Below are positions 29,668 to 38,961 of a stretch of DNA of 64,000 nucleotides, one piece after another (within the stretch, counting starts at the first letter, position 1; every line of letters starts with the position of its first letter). The notes beneath the pieces were generated by a model. It saw nothing but the letters and a program-made list of their open reading frames with translations, was not told where the DNA came from and made no database searches. The DNA comes from Agrococcus sp. Marseille-Q4369. GTDB taxonomy: Bacteria; Actinomycetota; Actinomycetes; Actinomycetales; Microbacteriaceae. Made by a program: the position numbers and the translations under genes. Location: the NCBI RefSeq assembly GCF_018308945.1, contig NZ_CP070501.1, forward strand, positions 1,302,001 to 1,366,000. Reading direction: 5' to 3'.

Positions 29668-32133
29668 TCACGCCGCGCGCCGATGGCGCAGCGCGAGGCC
29701 GATGCCCGCGAGCAGCAGCAGACCGCCGAGCATCACCGCGCCGACCGGTGCCTCGCCGCCCGTGCGCGGCAGCGCGCCAGCACTCGCGCCGGTGCCGCCC
29801 TGCCCGACGCCGACCGCGGCGCCGGGCGCCTCGGTCGGCGTCGGCGTCGGCGCAGGCGCAGGGGTCTCCGCCGGCGGAGCGACGCACGCGTCACCCGCCG
29901 CCGAGCGCAGCGAGACGCCTTCGTGCGGGCTGTCCGAGATCCACAGCACCGTCGGCGTCGCGGCCGGGTCGAGCGCGCACCAGTCGATCGCGAGGCCCTC
30001 GTTCGTGTAGCCGGGGTCCATCGCGGCGGGCGCGTGCACGGCGCGCTGCGTCGTCAGCAGCCCGTCGACGAACGCGAGCTCGGCGTGGCGGTTGTCGCAC
30101 GCCTCGTCACACACCGCCCACAGGGCGTTGCCGCCCGCGCGCCAGTCGAGCCCCATCACGATATCGAGCGCGTCGCCGGGCGCGGTGGCCTGCAGCAGCG
30201 TCACGCCCCTGTCGGCCTCGAGCACGACGAGGTGGACGAGGCCAGTCTGCTCGATCGCGATCGCGAATAGTCCGCCGAAGTGATCGCCGTACGCGGTCGG
30301 GTCGTACGCGCCCCCCGCTTCGGCCGCGGCGACCGCGCCCTCGTCGCCGGGGCCGATGATGCTCGAGAGGTCGCGCACGCCGAGGCGCACCGCGTCGGCG
30401 TCCGAGATCCACTCGATCGCCTCGGGCCCGAGGTTGGCGCCGAGCGGACCGAGCAGCGACGTCAGATCCCATTCGTGCGTCGTCGTCGACTCGCCATCGG
30501 CGCCGAGCTCGACGCGCAGGATCGACGGGCGGCTCACGCCCTTCGTGCGGTTGTCGCGTTCGGTCGCCAGGAAGATCGCGCCGTCACCGGCGACCGAGAT
30601 GCCCTCGGCGTCGGGCTGGCCCGAGCCGTCCGGGTAGTGCGCGACCCACGACCGGGCGATCGCGGAGACGCTCTCTGCCGCCTCGAGCTCGAAGATCTCG
30701 GCGTTGTCGTTGTTGACCGCGAAGAGGGTGCCGTCGGCCGCGAGGTCGAGGCCCGACATGTCATCGCCCCACGTGCCGGGCGCGACTGCCAACCGCACAT
30801 CGCCGCCGAACGGCCACGGCTCGGCCTCGACGGCCGGCTCCTCCACGGATGCGCAGTCGTTGCGGACCTCGAAGGTCGCGGTCGCGGACGGCGCGAAGTC
30901 GCCAGTCATGTCGGCGCAGCGCGCGTAGGTCGCGGGCGCGTGCGCCTCCCAGGTGAACGAGTCGACGATCTGTCCGGCCGCGTCGCGGAGCGTGACGGAG
31001 TCGGCGCCGCCGAGCCCGAAGTCGCTGCTGTAGGCCCCCGCGGCATCGGTGATGATCGCGCGGTAGCCGCCCGACTCGATCGTCGTGCCCTCCGGCAGCA
31101 CGATCGGCTCGTGCGACGGATCGCCGTCGACGAGGCTCCAGCCCGAGAGGTCGACCGTCTCCACCGTGTCGGTGTTGGCGAGCTCGACCCAGTCGCCGCG
31201 CGGGTCGCCGTTCGACTCGATCTCGTTGATGACGATCGGCGAGGGGACGAAGCGGGCGACGTTCGGCGCGCCGGGCGTCGGCTCGGTGTCGACCCAGGTG
31301 CCCGAGCCGTCGGGCAGCCGGCCCTCGGTGGAGGCGTGCTCGGTCCAGGAGTACTGGTCGACGAGGCCGGTGCCGTCGGCGGTGTAGAGGCGGACCGCGT
31401 CGGCCTTGCCGAGGCTGAAGCTCGATGCCACCACATCATCGGCCGTCTCGACGACGAGGTAACCGCCCGGCGCGAGGACCGTGCCGGCAGGGATGCGCAC
31501 GAGGCTCAGGTCGTCGTCGTCGCGGAGGATCCAGCCCGAGACGTCGACAGAGCGCTCGAAGTCACGATTCACGAGCTCGACCCAATCGGGGCCGCCTGCT
31601 GCGTCGGCGCTCTGCACCTCGTTGACGACGACGGGCGAATCGACCGGCACGGCCTCGACGACCTCGCGCGCGACGTTCGGCGCGCCGGGCGTCGGCTCGG
31701 TGTCGACGAAGGCGCCGGTGCCGTCGGGCAGCCGCCCCTCCGAGAACGCGTGCTCGGTCCAGCCGTACCTGGCGACGAGCGCGCCCGCGGCCGTGAAGAT
31801 GCGCACGGAGTCGGCCTTGCCGAGCCCGAAGCCCGCGAGTGGCTCCGGCTCGAACACGGCGAAGTCCCCCGGGGCGATCACGGTGCCCGCGGGGAAGACG
31901 ATGTGCTCCTCGTCATCCTTGTCGTCGCGGGCTATCCAGCCGGAGATGTCGACGGGCGCGGCACCGACGTTCGTCAGCTCGAAGAAGTCGGGCGCGCCGA
32001 CGGCGCTGTTCGACTGCACCTCGTTGATCACGATGTCGGCGTCCCCCGCGTGCGCGGCGGGAGCGGTGAGCAGGGTGGCCGCGAGCGCCGCCGGGATGAC
32101 GGCGGCGAGGGCGGCGGGACGGCGTCGACGCAT
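29668..32133 (-). CDS. LPXTG cell-wall protein with three lamin-tail domains and a C-terminal propeller-like domain
   Basis: 821 residues. The signal peptide (ALAAVIPAALAATLLTAPAAHA) is followed by three lamin-tail domains (each opening with VINEVQSN, VVNEVQSA or VINEIESN, near 35, 175 and 318) sharing the end block TEPTPGAPNVAR. Residues about 455-740 carry VAPGTWGDDMSGLDLAADGTLFAVNNDNAEIFEL and GPEAIEWISDADAVRLG, like esterase/phytase-like beta-propellers. A Pro/Thr linker leads to LPRTG (about 788-792), a hydrophobic helix and RHRRAA. It should be sortase-attached to the wall. Lamin-tail domains occur in secreted bacterial nucleases and adhesins; no catalytic motif was seen. Confidence 0.88.
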   Translation of the reverse strand: MRRRRPAALAAVIPAALAATLLTAPAAHAGDADIVINEVQSNSAVGAPDFFELTNVGAAPVDISGWIARDDKDDEEHIVFPAGTVIAPGDFAVFEPEPLAGFGLGKADSVRIFTAAGALVARYGWTEHAFSEGRLPDGTGAFVDTEPTPGAPNVAREVVEAVPVDSPVVVNEVQSADAAGGPDWVELVNRDFERSVDVSGWILRDDDDLSLVRIPAGTVLAPGGYLVVETADDVVASSFSLGKADAVRLYTADGTGLVDQYSWTEHASTEGRLPDGSGTWVDTEPTPGAPNVARFVPSPIVINEIESNGDPRGDWVELANTDTVETVDLSGWSLVDGDPSHEPIVLPEGTTIESGGYRAIITDAAGAYSSDFGLGGADSVTLRDAAGQIVDSFTWEAHAPATYARCADMTGDFAPSATATFEVRNDCASVEEPAVEAEPWPFGGDVRLAVAPGTWGDDMSGLDLAADGTLFAVNNDNAEIFELEAAESVSAIARSWVAHYPDGSGQPDAEGISVAGDGAIFLATERDNRTKGVSRPSILRVELGADGESTTTHEWDLTSLLGPLGANLGPEAIEWISDADAVRLGVRDLSSIIGPGDEGAVAAAEAGGAYDPTAYGDHFGGLFAIAIEQTGLVHLVVLEADRGVTLLQATAPGDALDIVMGLDWRAGGNALWAVCDEACDNRHAELAFVDGLLTTQRAVHAPAAMDPGYTNEGLAIDWCALDPAATPTVLWISDSPHEGVSLRSAAGDACVAPPAETPAPAPTPTPTEAPGAAVGVGQGGTGASAGALPRTGGEAPVGAVMLGGLLLLAGIGLALRHRRAA

Positions 32134-32242
32134 GGGGTTCCTTCGGTGGAGGGGATCAGCCCCATCGAACGCTCGCCACGTGTCGCGGCGGTGCCGCCCG
32201 GTGAACGCGCCGTGAACCGGCGCGGAACAGCCCCTCCTGCTG

Positions 32243-33238
32243 TCACCCGATCGTGGGCGCGACCGGCGGCGCGAGGCGGCGCCAGAGGTCCGGGTGGTCG
32301 ACGAAGACCGCCTCGAGCCCGAGCGCCGCGAGCATTCCCCACTCGGTCGTCCAGTCGCCCCAAGCCGCGTCGTGGTGGCCGAGCCGGTGCTCGGGCTCGA
32401 GGAAGGCGTTCTCGGGTCGGAGCGTCCAGGTGATCGTGCCGAGGCCGGCATCGCGCGCCCGCTCGACGAGGTCGCTCGTGCCGAGCCGGTCGCCGTCGCG
32501 CTCGAAGAGCACCGACTTCGCGACGCTGATCGCGTCGACGCGGCTCGCGAGCGCCTCGAGCGCCGCGTCCTCGCGCTGCTCGGCGTAGGTCTGGGCGGAT
32601 GCGTCGCCGCCTGCCACGAGGTCGGCCGCGGTGCCGTCGTGGTCCATGAGGTAGACGAGCCGCGCCTCGACGCCGCGCTCCCGCACGGCGTGCAGCACCG
32701 ACTCCTCGAAGGACTCGACCACGAGCGCCCCCGGCGCCTGCCAGCGGGTGCCGCGCACCGCATCCGCCACGAGCTCGTCGAGCGGCAGGCCGAGCGCGGC
32801 GTGGTGGGTGGCGTGCTTGAGCTCGGCGACGACGCCGACGCCGGTCTCGTCGGCGATCGCGAGCAGCTCGTCGAAGCGCAGCACCCGGTCGCGGCCATCG
32901 AGCCGCGCTCCGAGGGGGCGCAGCTGCGGCAGCCGCTCGCGAGCGCGCAGCGTCGCGACCTCGGCCCAGGTGAAGTCCTCGACGAACCAGCCCTCGAGCT
33001 CGTGGCCGTCGATCGACTGCGAGCGGCGGCGGTCAGCGAACTCCGGTCGGGCGGCGACGTCGGTCGTCTCGCCCAACTCGTTGTCGTGCCGCACGACGAG
33101 CACGCCATCGCGGGTCGCGACGAGGTCGGGCTCGACCGCATCGGCGCCGAGCTCGGCGGCCAGGCGGACGGCCGTCTCGGTGTGCTCGGGCGCCCAACCG
33201 GAGGCGCCGCGGTGGGCGATGAGCGCGGTCGGCTGCAT
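32243..33238 (-). CDS. Glycerophosphodiester phosphodiesterase
   Basis: 331-residue TIM-barrel enzyme hydrolysing glycerophosphodiesters to glycerol-3-phosphate and an alcohol. The catalytic entry is IAHRGASGWAPEHT (about 7-20), followed by VEPDLVATRDGVLVVRHD (metal ligands Glu and Asp, catalytic His), VVAELK and a C-terminal LEAVFVDHPDLW. No signal peptide, so cytoplasmic. A TAGCCT -10 box (33245-33250) is 6 nt before the ATG, indicating a leaderless transcript. Confidence 0.9.
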   Translation of the reverse strand: MQPTALIAHRGASGWAPEHTETAVRLAAELGADAVEPDLVATRDGVLVVRHDNELGETTDVAARPEFADRRRSQSIDGHELEGWFVEDFTWAEVATLRARERLPQLRPLGARLDGRDRVLRFDELLAIADETGVGVVAELKHATHHAALGLPLDELVADAVRGTRWQAPGALVVESFEESVLHAVRERGVEARLVYLMDHDGTAADLVAGGDASAQTYAEQREDAALEALASRVDAISVAKSVLFERDGDRLGTSDLVERARDAGLGTITWTLRPENAFLEPEHRLGHHDAAWGDWTTEWGMLAALGLEAVFVDHPDLWRRLAPPVAPTIG

Positions 33239-33368
33239 GCCCTCAGGCTATGCGCCGTCTGCCTTCGGCGAACGAGCCGTGCGACACAGCGGAATCCTGG
33301 CTCGTTTCGCTACGCTGAGCGCGACCGCCCTTGGAGGCGGCCGCATGCAGTCGACAGGAGCAACACCC

Positions 33369-34340
33369 TTGGCAGGCAACCCCGCGTTCCGCAACTCGCC
33401 CGCGTTCACCGAGAACTCGCAGCGCGCGGCCCAGGCCATCCCCGGTGGCCAGGCCCCCTATCGCCAGGCACCGTACGGCCAGGCGCCCTACGGCCAGGCA
33501 CCGTACGGCCAGCAGCAGTTCGGCGGCGCGCCCTACGGCCAGCAGCAGTACGGCGCGCCGTACGGCCAGCAGCCGATCCCGTCGCCCGAGCAGCTCAACC
33601 AGCAGTTCAACGCGCCCTCGGCCGGCCCGCTCGAGACCGAGCGGCTCACCTACGACGGTGTCATCACCAAGACGGCGCTGACGCTCGGCGTCACGGCGAT
33701 CGGCTTCATCATCACGCTGGGGATGCTCTTCCTCACCGGGCCGACGCCGCTCTTCTACGCGCTCACGTGGGGCGGCGCGATCGTCGGCTTCGTGCTCGCG
33801 CTCGTCAACATCTTCAAGAAGGAGCCGAGCCCCGCGCTCGTGCTCGCCTACGCCGCCGCGCAGGGCCTCTTCCTCGGCGGCTTCTCGGCCACGGTGGAGT
33901 TCGGCATGAACCTGCCGGGCGTGATCTTCCAGGCGCTGCTCGCGACCGCGTGCGTGTTCGGCGTGACACTCGCCGGCTACGCGTTCCGCGTCTTCCGCAC
34001 GTCGCCCAGGCTCAACAAGATCTTCTTCATCGTGATCATCGGCTACGGCCTGTTCTCGCTCGTGAACTTCGTGCTCATGCTCACCGGCGTCAACCAGGAC
34101 CCGTGGGGCATGCGCTCGGCGGAGGTCTTCGGCATTCCGCTCGGGGTGCTGCTCGGCGGCCTCGCCGTGCTGCTCGGCGCGTACTCGCTCGTGATGGACT
34201 TCGAGGGCATCGAGCTGGGCGTCAAGCGCGGCGTGCACAAGAAGTACGGCTGGTCGGCGGCGTTCGGCCTGGTCATGACGATCATCTGGCTCTACGTCGA
34301 GATCCTGCGGATCCTCGCGATCCTGCGCAGCAACAACTAG
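33369..34340 (+). CDS. Bax inhibitor-1/YccA family membrane protein with PYGQ-repeat tail
   Basis: 323 residues from a TTG start, chosen because CAGGAG sits 8 nt upstream and the resulting N-terminus MAGNPAFRNSPAF is typical of the actinobacterial family; ATG 33345 is the alternative. An N-terminal cytoplasmic tail of about 100 residues contains repeated QAPYGQ/QQYGAPYGQ units, then seven hydrophobic segments (ALTLGVTAIGFIITLGMLFL through LYVEILRILAIL). The BI-1 family includes pH-sensitive Ca2+ leak channels; the bacterial role is uncertain. A strong terminator follows. Confidence 0.85.
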   Translation: MAGNPAFRNSPAFTENSQRAAQAIPGGQAPYRQAPYGQAPYGQAPYGQQQFGGAPYGQQQYGAPYGQQPIPSPEQLNQQFNAPSAGPLETERLTYDGVITKTALTLGVTAIGFIITLGMLFLTGPTPLFYALTWGGAIVGFVLALVNIFKKEPSPALVLAYAAAQGLFLGGFSATVEFGMNLPGVIFQALLATACVFGVTLAGYAFRVFRTSPRLNKIFFIVIIGYGLFSLVNFVLMLTGVNQDPWGMRSAEVFGIPLGVLLGGLAVLLGAYSLVMDFEGIELGVKRGVHKKYGWSAAFGLVMTIIWLYVEILRILAILRSNN

Positions 34341-34358
34341 CGCGCTTCATGCAGCAGC

Positions 34359-34390
34359 ACGAAGGCCCCGGCAGATGCCGGGGCCTTCGT
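34359..34390. terminator. Terminator after the BI-1 family gene
   Basis: ACGAAGGCCCCGGC-AGAT-GCCGGGGCCTTCGT, a perfect 14-bp stem. Its right flank (gggccttcgtcgtc) is shared with the terminator at 54732. Confidence 0.93.
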
Positions 34391-34492
34391 CGTCTCGCCG
34401 TCCCGACCGAGCCTGGCAATCGCCGCAATGCGCGGGCTCCGGCTCTGCCGTAGCGTCGGAGGACATCCACGCAACACCACGGGAGGAACATC

Positions 34493-35275
34493 ATGGCCAT
34501 CGACAGCAAGGTCGCCTTCGTCACCGGAGCGGCGCAGGGCATCGGGCAGGCGATCGCGAAGCGGCTGGCGCATGACGGCGCCGACGTCGCGCTCCTGGAT
34601 CTGCGAGAGGACTCGCTGCATGAGACGAAGGAGCTCGTGGAGGCCGCCGGCCGGCGCGCGATCACCATCGGCGGCGACGTCTCCGACAAGTCGAGCCTCG
34701 AGGCGGCTGTGAACCGCGCGGCGGACGAGCTCGGCGGCTTCGACATCATGGTCAACAACGCCGGGATCGCGGGCCCCATCACGCCGGTGCGCGGGATCAC
34801 CGAGGACGACTTCGATCGCGTCTTCGGCATCAACGTCAAGGGCGTGCTGTTCGGCATCCAGGTGGCCGCCGCCAAGCTCGAAGAGCTCGGGCACGGCGGC
34901 AAGATCATCGCGGCGACCTCGATCGCCGCGCACGAGTCGTTCCCGATGCTCGGCCTGTACTCGTCGAGCAAGTTCGCAGTGCGCGCGCTCGTGCAGGCGG
35001 CGGCGCAGGAGCTCGCGACGCTCGGCATCACGGTGAACGGCTACTCCCCCGGCATCGTCGGCACCGGCATGTGGGAGGAGATCGATCGCGGCTTCGCCGA
35101 GCTCACGGGCGCCGAGATCGGCGCGACCTACAAGAAGTACGTCGAGGGCATCACCCTCGGTCGCGCATCCACGCCCGAGGACGTCGCGAGCTTCGTGTCG
35201 TACCTCGCGGGCCCGGACTCCGACTACATGACCGGGCAGACGCCGCTCATCGACGGCGGCATGGTCTACCGCTGA
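34493..35275 (+). CDS. Short-chain dehydrogenase, acetoin/diacetyl reductase type
   Basis: A 260-residue classical SDR. TGAAQGIG (11-18) binds NAD(H); NNAG (88-91); the catalytic tetrad is Asn114, Ser143, Tyr156 and Lys160 in YSSSK. The C-terminal run GMWEEIDRGF...YKKYVEGITLGRASTPEDVASFVSYLAGPDSDYMTGQTPLIDGGMVYR closely follows BudC-type (S)-acetoin-forming diacetyl reductase/meso-2,3-butanediol dehydrogenase, so reduction of diacetyl or acetoin is likely. No acetolactate genes are adjacent. ATG 34493 has GGGAGGAA upstream. Confidence 0.85.
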   Translation: MAIDSKVAFVTGAAQGIGQAIAKRLAHDGADVALLDLREDSLHETKELVEAAGRRAITIGGDVSDKSSLEAAVNRAADELGGFDIMVNNAGIAGPITPVRGITEDDFDRVFGINVKGVLFGIQVAAAKLEELGHGGKIIAATSIAAHESFPMLGLYSSSKFAVRALVQAAAQELATLGITVNGYSPGIVGTGMWEEIDRGFAELTGAEIGATYKKYVEGITLGRASTPEDVASFVSYLAGPDSDYMTGQTPLIDGGMVYR

Positions 35276-35323
35276 GCCGCTCGGTCGCCGCGGGGCGCGA
35301 TGCACGGCGCTCCGCGGCGAGCG

Positions 35324-35722
35324 TCACATGTCGCGACTCGAGAGCACGCAGAACTCGTTGCCGTCGATGTCGGCGAGCACGGTCCACGGCACGTCCGGCC
35401 CCTGCCCGATGTCGATGCGCCGGGCGCCGAGCGCCTCGAGCCGCGCGATCTCGGCGTCCCGGTCATCGCTCGTGTGCGGTGCGAGGTCCATGTGCAGGCG
35501 GTTCTTCGTCGCCTTCTCGTGATCCACGCGCACGAACACGAGCCCGGGCGGGAACTGGTGGAAGGTCAGCTTCGCGCCGATCTCCCGCGCCTGCTTCGGG
35601 ATGACGACCACCTCGTCGTCGGTGTCGTGGATGACCTCCCAGTCGAGCGCCTCGCGCCACCAGGCGCCGAGCCTCCTCGGGTCGGTCGACTCGATCACGT
35701 TCGAATACCAGCGCAGCGCCAT
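35324..35722 (-). CDS. VOC (glyoxalase/bleomycin-resistance fold) family protein
   Basis: A 132-residue protein with two beta-alpha-beta-beta-beta modules: ALRWYSNVIESTDPRRLGAWWREALDWEV, then VFVRVDHEKATKNRLHMDL... and WTVLADIDGNEFCVLSS. The His in RLHMDLA and Glu in GNEFCVL are at usual metal-ligand positions. It resembles the actinobacterial glyoxalase-like domain family; the substrate is unknown. Confidence 0.82.
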   Translation of the reverse strand: MALRWYSNVIESTDPRRLGAWWREALDWEVIHDTDDEVVVIPKQAREIGAKLTFHQFPPGLVFVRVDHEKATKNRLHMDLAPHTSDDRDAEIARLEALGARRIDIGQGPDVPWTVLADIDGNEFCVLSSRDM

Positions 35723-35799
35723 CGCAGCCCCTCTCGGTCGGTGCTGGGAAGCGTACGCCCCACCGCCCACGGAGGGCGACGGGGCGCATCCGCATCCCG

Positions 35800-36786
35800 T
35801 CAGCTCGCGACGGGCTGGTCCTCGGGCGCGTCGACGCGCGCGTCGTCCTTCGGCGGGCGGCGCGACCAGAACGAGGCGAGCAGCGACCCCGAGACGTTGT
35901 GCCAGACGGAGAAGATCGCGGCGGGCAGCGCCGACTCGGGCGAGAAGTGCGTGCGCGCGAGGCCGGCCGCGAGCCCCGAGTTCTGCATGCCGACCTCGAT
36001 CGCGACCGCTCGGCGGGCGCTCTCGTCCAGCCCGACGGCCTTGGCCGCGAGGAAGCCGAGCGCGTAGCCGACGCCGTTGTGCAGGATGACGACGAGGGCG
36101 ACGAGCAGGCCGACCGAGAGGATCGTGGCGGCGGAGCCGGCCACGACCGCGAGCACGACGAGCGTGATGCCGGTGACCGACACGAGCGGCAGCCAAGGCA
36201 GGATCGCCTGCACGAGCCTCGGCAGCAGGATGCGCAGCAGCACGCCCGCGATCACCGGCAGCAGCACGATGAAGATGATCGACTGGAACAGGCCCCACGC
36301 GTCGACCGGCAGGTATGAGCCCGCGAGCCACAGCACGAGCAGCGGCGTGAGCACCGGCGCGAGCAGCGTCGACGCGGTCGTCATCGCGACCGAGAGCGCC
36401 GTGTCGCCCTTCGCGAGGTAGACCATGACGTTCGAGGCTGTGCCGCCCGGCGCGGAGCCGACGAGCACGACGCCCACGAGCAGCTCGGGCGGGAGCTGGA
36501 AGGCGAGCGCGAGGCCGATCGCCGCGAGCGGCATGATGACGTACTGCGCGATCACGCCGACGACGAAGGCCTTCGGCTTCTTCGCGATGACGGTGAAGTC
36601 GACCGGCTTCAGGGTGAGGCCCATGCCCAGCATGATGATGCCGAGCAGCGTGTTGATCCACGGCCCGATCGGCAGGAACACCTGCGGGACGACGATCGCG
36701 ACGGCCGCCGCGGCGAGCACGACGAGCGGGAACCAGGTGCCGGCGACGCGGCCGATCCGCTCGCCGACGGGCGTGGTGCTGGACAT
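35800..36786 (-). CDS. BASS-family (bile acid:sodium symporter-like) transporter
   Basis: A 328-residue membrane protein with about ten hydrophobic helices. The two discontinuous-helix signatures are clear: GSAPGGTASNVMVYLAKGD (about 113-131) and EVGMQNSGLAAGLA (about 265-278). The family exchanges or symports organic acids with Na+ (pyruvate, pantoate, bile acids); the substrate cannot be fixed here. ATG 36786 has AGGAGGT 5-7 nt upstream. A short cytoplasmic tail is charged. Confidence 0.88.
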   Translation of the reverse strand: MSSTTPVGERIGRVAGTWFPLVVLAAAAVAIVVPQVFLPIGPWINTLLGIIMLGMGLTLKPVDFTVIAKKPKAFVVGVIAQYVIMPLAAIGLALAFQLPPELLVGVVLVGSAPGGTASNVMVYLAKGDTALSVAMTTASTLLAPVLTPLLVLWLAGSYLPVDAWGLFQSIIFIVLLPVIAGVLLRILLPRLVQAILPWLPLVSVTGITLVVLAVVAGSAATILSVGLLVALVVILHNGVGYALGFLAAKAVGLDESARRAVAIEVGMQNSGLAAGLARTHFSPESALPAAIFSVWHNVSGSLLASFWSRRPPKDDARVDAPEDQPVAS

Positions 36787-36868
36787 ATCAGACCTCCTGA
36801 GGGAATGCCTTCATCCCATCACGGCCGGCATGCCGGGCCGCGCCCTGTGACGCCCGGTGTCGCGCCGC

Positions 36869-37327
36869 TCAGCGGGCGTCGAGCTCGTCGAGCGCCTCCT
36901 CGAGCGCGACCCACGCGAGCATCGCGCACTTCACCCGCATCGGGAACTTCGCGACGCCGGCGAAGGCGACGGCATCGCCGAGCAGTGCCTCGTCGGGCTC
37001 GATCGAGCCGCGCGAGCGCAGCAGCTCGCGGAGCGCCTCGACGCGCGACCGCGCATCGGCGGCCGTCAGGCCGGGCACGTCCTCCGCGAGCACGGAGGCG
37101 GAGGCCTGCGAGATCGAGCATCCCTGCCCCTCCCAGCCGACCGCATCCACCGCGTCCCCCGAGAGCCGCACGCGCAGCCGGATCTCGTCGCCGCACGTGG
37201 GGTTCCGGAGGAAGCGCTCGGCATCGGCGGGCTCGAGGAGCCCCTCCCCCGAGCGGCGCTTCGCGTGCTCGAGGATGAGCTCCTGGTAGAGGCCGGCGAG
37301 CGGGTCGCGCGGCGCCTGCCCGCTCAT
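36869..37327 (-). CDS. sufU: SufU-type zinc-dependent sulfurtransferase
   Basis: 152 residues. Accepts persulfide sulfur from SufS for Fe-S cluster assembly. The ligand residues Cys45 and Asp47 (NPTCGD), Cys70 (GQGCSIS) and Cys134 (RVKCAML) are all present, as is the SufU-specific insertion between Cys70 and Cys134. ATGA overlap (4 bp) with sufS. The sufBCD genes are not in the window. Confidence 0.94.
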   Translation of the reverse strand: MSGQAPRDPLAGLYQELILEHAKRRSGEGLLEPADAERFLRNPTCGDEIRLRVRLSGDAVDAVGWEGQGCSISQASASVLAEDVPGLTAADARSRVEALRELLRSRGSIEPDEALLGDAVAFAGVAKFPMRVKCAMLAWVALEEALDELDAR

Positions 37328-38616
37328 CGGCCGGCCCCGAAGTAGGAGCGCACGCTCGAGAGCACGTCGAGGAAGCGGTCGACCTCGGCCTCGGTCGTCG
37401 TGAGGTACGTGGATGCGCGGGTCGTCGCGGCGACGCCGAGGCGGCGGTGGAGGGGCTGGGCGCAGTGGTGGCCGACGCGCGCGGCGATGCCGGCGGCGTC
37501 GAGCACCTGGCCGACGTCGTGCGCGTGCACGCCGTCGACGATGACGCTCGCGAGGCCGGCGCGCTCGCTGCCGGGGCGCGGACCGACGAGCCGGACGCCG
37601 TCGATCGAGGCGGCACCGGCGGCGAGCCGCTCGCCGAGCGCGACCTCGTGCCGCTCGATCGCGCGCATCCCGACCGCCTCGAGGTAGTCGACCGCGGCGG
37701 CCAGGCCGACGATCGCGCCGACCGGCTGCGTGCCCGCCTCGAATCGCTGCGGCGCGGGGAGGTAGTCGCGCTCGGTCATCGTGACCGTCGTGATCATCGA
37801 GCCGCCCACGCGCGCGGGCGGCAGCGCGGCGCCCAGCTGCGCCGTCAGGTAGAGCACGCCGACACCGCCGGGGCCGAGCATCTTGTGGCTCGAGAACGCC
37901 GCCGCGTCGACGCCGAGCGAGCGGAGGTCGACGGGCCGGTGCGGCACCGACTGGCACGCGTCGAGCACGACGAGCGCGCCGACCGCGTGGGCGGCCCGGG
38001 CGACCGCCTCGACGGGGGCGATGAGGCCCGTGACGTTCGAGACGTGGGCGATCGCGACGAGCCGCGTGCGCTCGGTGATGCTCGCGAGCGCGTCGTCGAG
38101 CGTCCAGACGCCGTCATCGTCGGCCTCGATCCAGCGCAGCGTCGCGCCGGTCTCGTCGGCGAGGCGCTGCCACGGCAGCAGGTTCGCGTGGTGCTCCGCC
38201 TCGGTGACGAGGATCTCGTCCCCCTCGCGGATGCGGAGGGCCGGGTCGGTCGCGCCGGCCCGGTTGGCCTCGGCGAGCGAGAGCGCGACGGTGTTGAGCG
38301 CATCCGTCGCGTTCATCGCCCACGAGATCTCGGTCGGCTTCGCACCGACGAAGCGCGCGATGCGCTCGCGCGCGAGCTCGTAGTCGTCGGTCGCGAGCGC
38401 CGCGAGGGTGTGCGCGCCGCGGTGCACTGCGGCGTTCCGCTGGGTGCGGAACGCCCACTCGGCCTCGAGCACCTGCCGCGGCTGCTGGCTCGTCGCGCCG
38501 GAGTCGAGGTAGACGAGCGGCACGCCGGCGGGCTGCTCCGCGAGGATCGGGAAGTCGGCGCGCAGCAGCGCGATCCGCTCCTCGCTCAAGGTCGCCTCGG
38601 CACTCGTCGTCGTCAC
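37324..38616 (-). CDS. sufS: Cysteine desulfurase SufS
   Basis: A 430-residue PLP-dependent class V aminotransferase-fold enzyme giving alanine and a persulfide from cysteine. Seen: YLDSGATSQQP (37-47), EAEHHANLLPWQ, PLP-lysine Lys245 in AFSSHKMLGPGG, and catalytic Cys385 in VGHHCAQPLHRRLG. The Cys loop and SufU neighbour place it in group II (SufS). GTG 38616 lies 6 nt after a TACCCT -10 box (38623-38628), so it is probably leaderless. Confidence 0.95.
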   Translation of the reverse strand: MTTTSAEATLSEERIALLRADFPILAEQPAGVPLVYLDSGATSQQPRQVLEAEWAFRTQRNAAVHRGAHTLAALATDDYELARERIARFVGAKPTEISWAMNATDALNTVALSLAEANRAGATDPALRIREGDEILVTEAEHHANLLPWQRLADETGATLRWIEADDDGVWTLDDALASITERTRLVAIAHVSNVTGLIAPVEAVARAAHAVGALVVLDACQSVPHRPVDLRSLGVDAAAFSSHKMLGPGGVGVLYLTAQLGAALPPARVGGSMITTVTMTERDYLPAPQRFEAGTQPVGAIVGLAAAVDYLEAVGMRAIERHEVALGERLAAGAASIDGVRLVGPRPGSERAGLASVIVDGVHAHDVGQVLDAAGIAARVGHHCAQPLHRRLGVAATTRASTYLTTTEAEVDRFLDVLSSVRSYFGAGR

Positions 38617-38696
38617 CCACCCAGGGTAGTAGCCCACCCTGTCGGCCCCATATGCGCGACTGTCAGCCCGACGCTCCGCGGCGTAGCGTGGCGACC

Positions 38697-38945
38697 GTGG
38701 AGACGCTCCGCGCAGGTGCCGTCGAGATCGCGTTCGAGCGGGTCGGCGCCCAGCCGCCGCTCGTGCTCGCCCACGGCGCGGGCGACGACAGTCGCGCGTG
38801 GGGCCCGCAGCTCGCTGCCGCCGGTGGAGCTGCGCGACGGCGTCGCCGCGGCGACTCGGCAGCTCGATGCCGCCAGCAGCTCCGCGCGATGGCCGAGGCC
38901 GGCCCGACGAGCTGCCCCGCACCGCTTCTTCGTTCGCGCGCATGA
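38697..38945 (+). pseudogene. Remnant: N-terminus of an alpha/beta hydrolase
   Basis: A leaderless promoter (TAGCGT at 38684-38689, 7 nt before GTG) and the first 41 codons look intact and match an alpha/beta hydrolase: FERVGAQPPLVLAHGAGDDSRAWGPQLAA is the first strand plus oxyanion-hole HG motif. After about 38819 the similarity stops and Arg/Ala-rich, low-quality coding follows to a stop at 38945. The nucleophile, acid and His are missing, so this is a broken gene. The region 38617-39003 otherwise holds only this and the opposite-strand remnant. Confidence 0.6.
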
Positions 38946-38961
38946 TGAGCATGTGCTGCAT
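38820..38961 (-). pseudogene. Remnant: N-terminus of a YCII-family protein
   Basis: On the minus strand an ATG at 38961, with GAGGAG 6-8 nt upstream, opens MQHMLIMRANEEAV, the typical N-terminus of YCII-related (DGPF) proteins. Similarity ends after about 14 codons (near 38920) and the frame becomes Arg/Ser-rich. About 100 bp between this and the hydrolase remnant match neither. It appears that a deletion has joined two converging genes. Confidence 0.5.
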
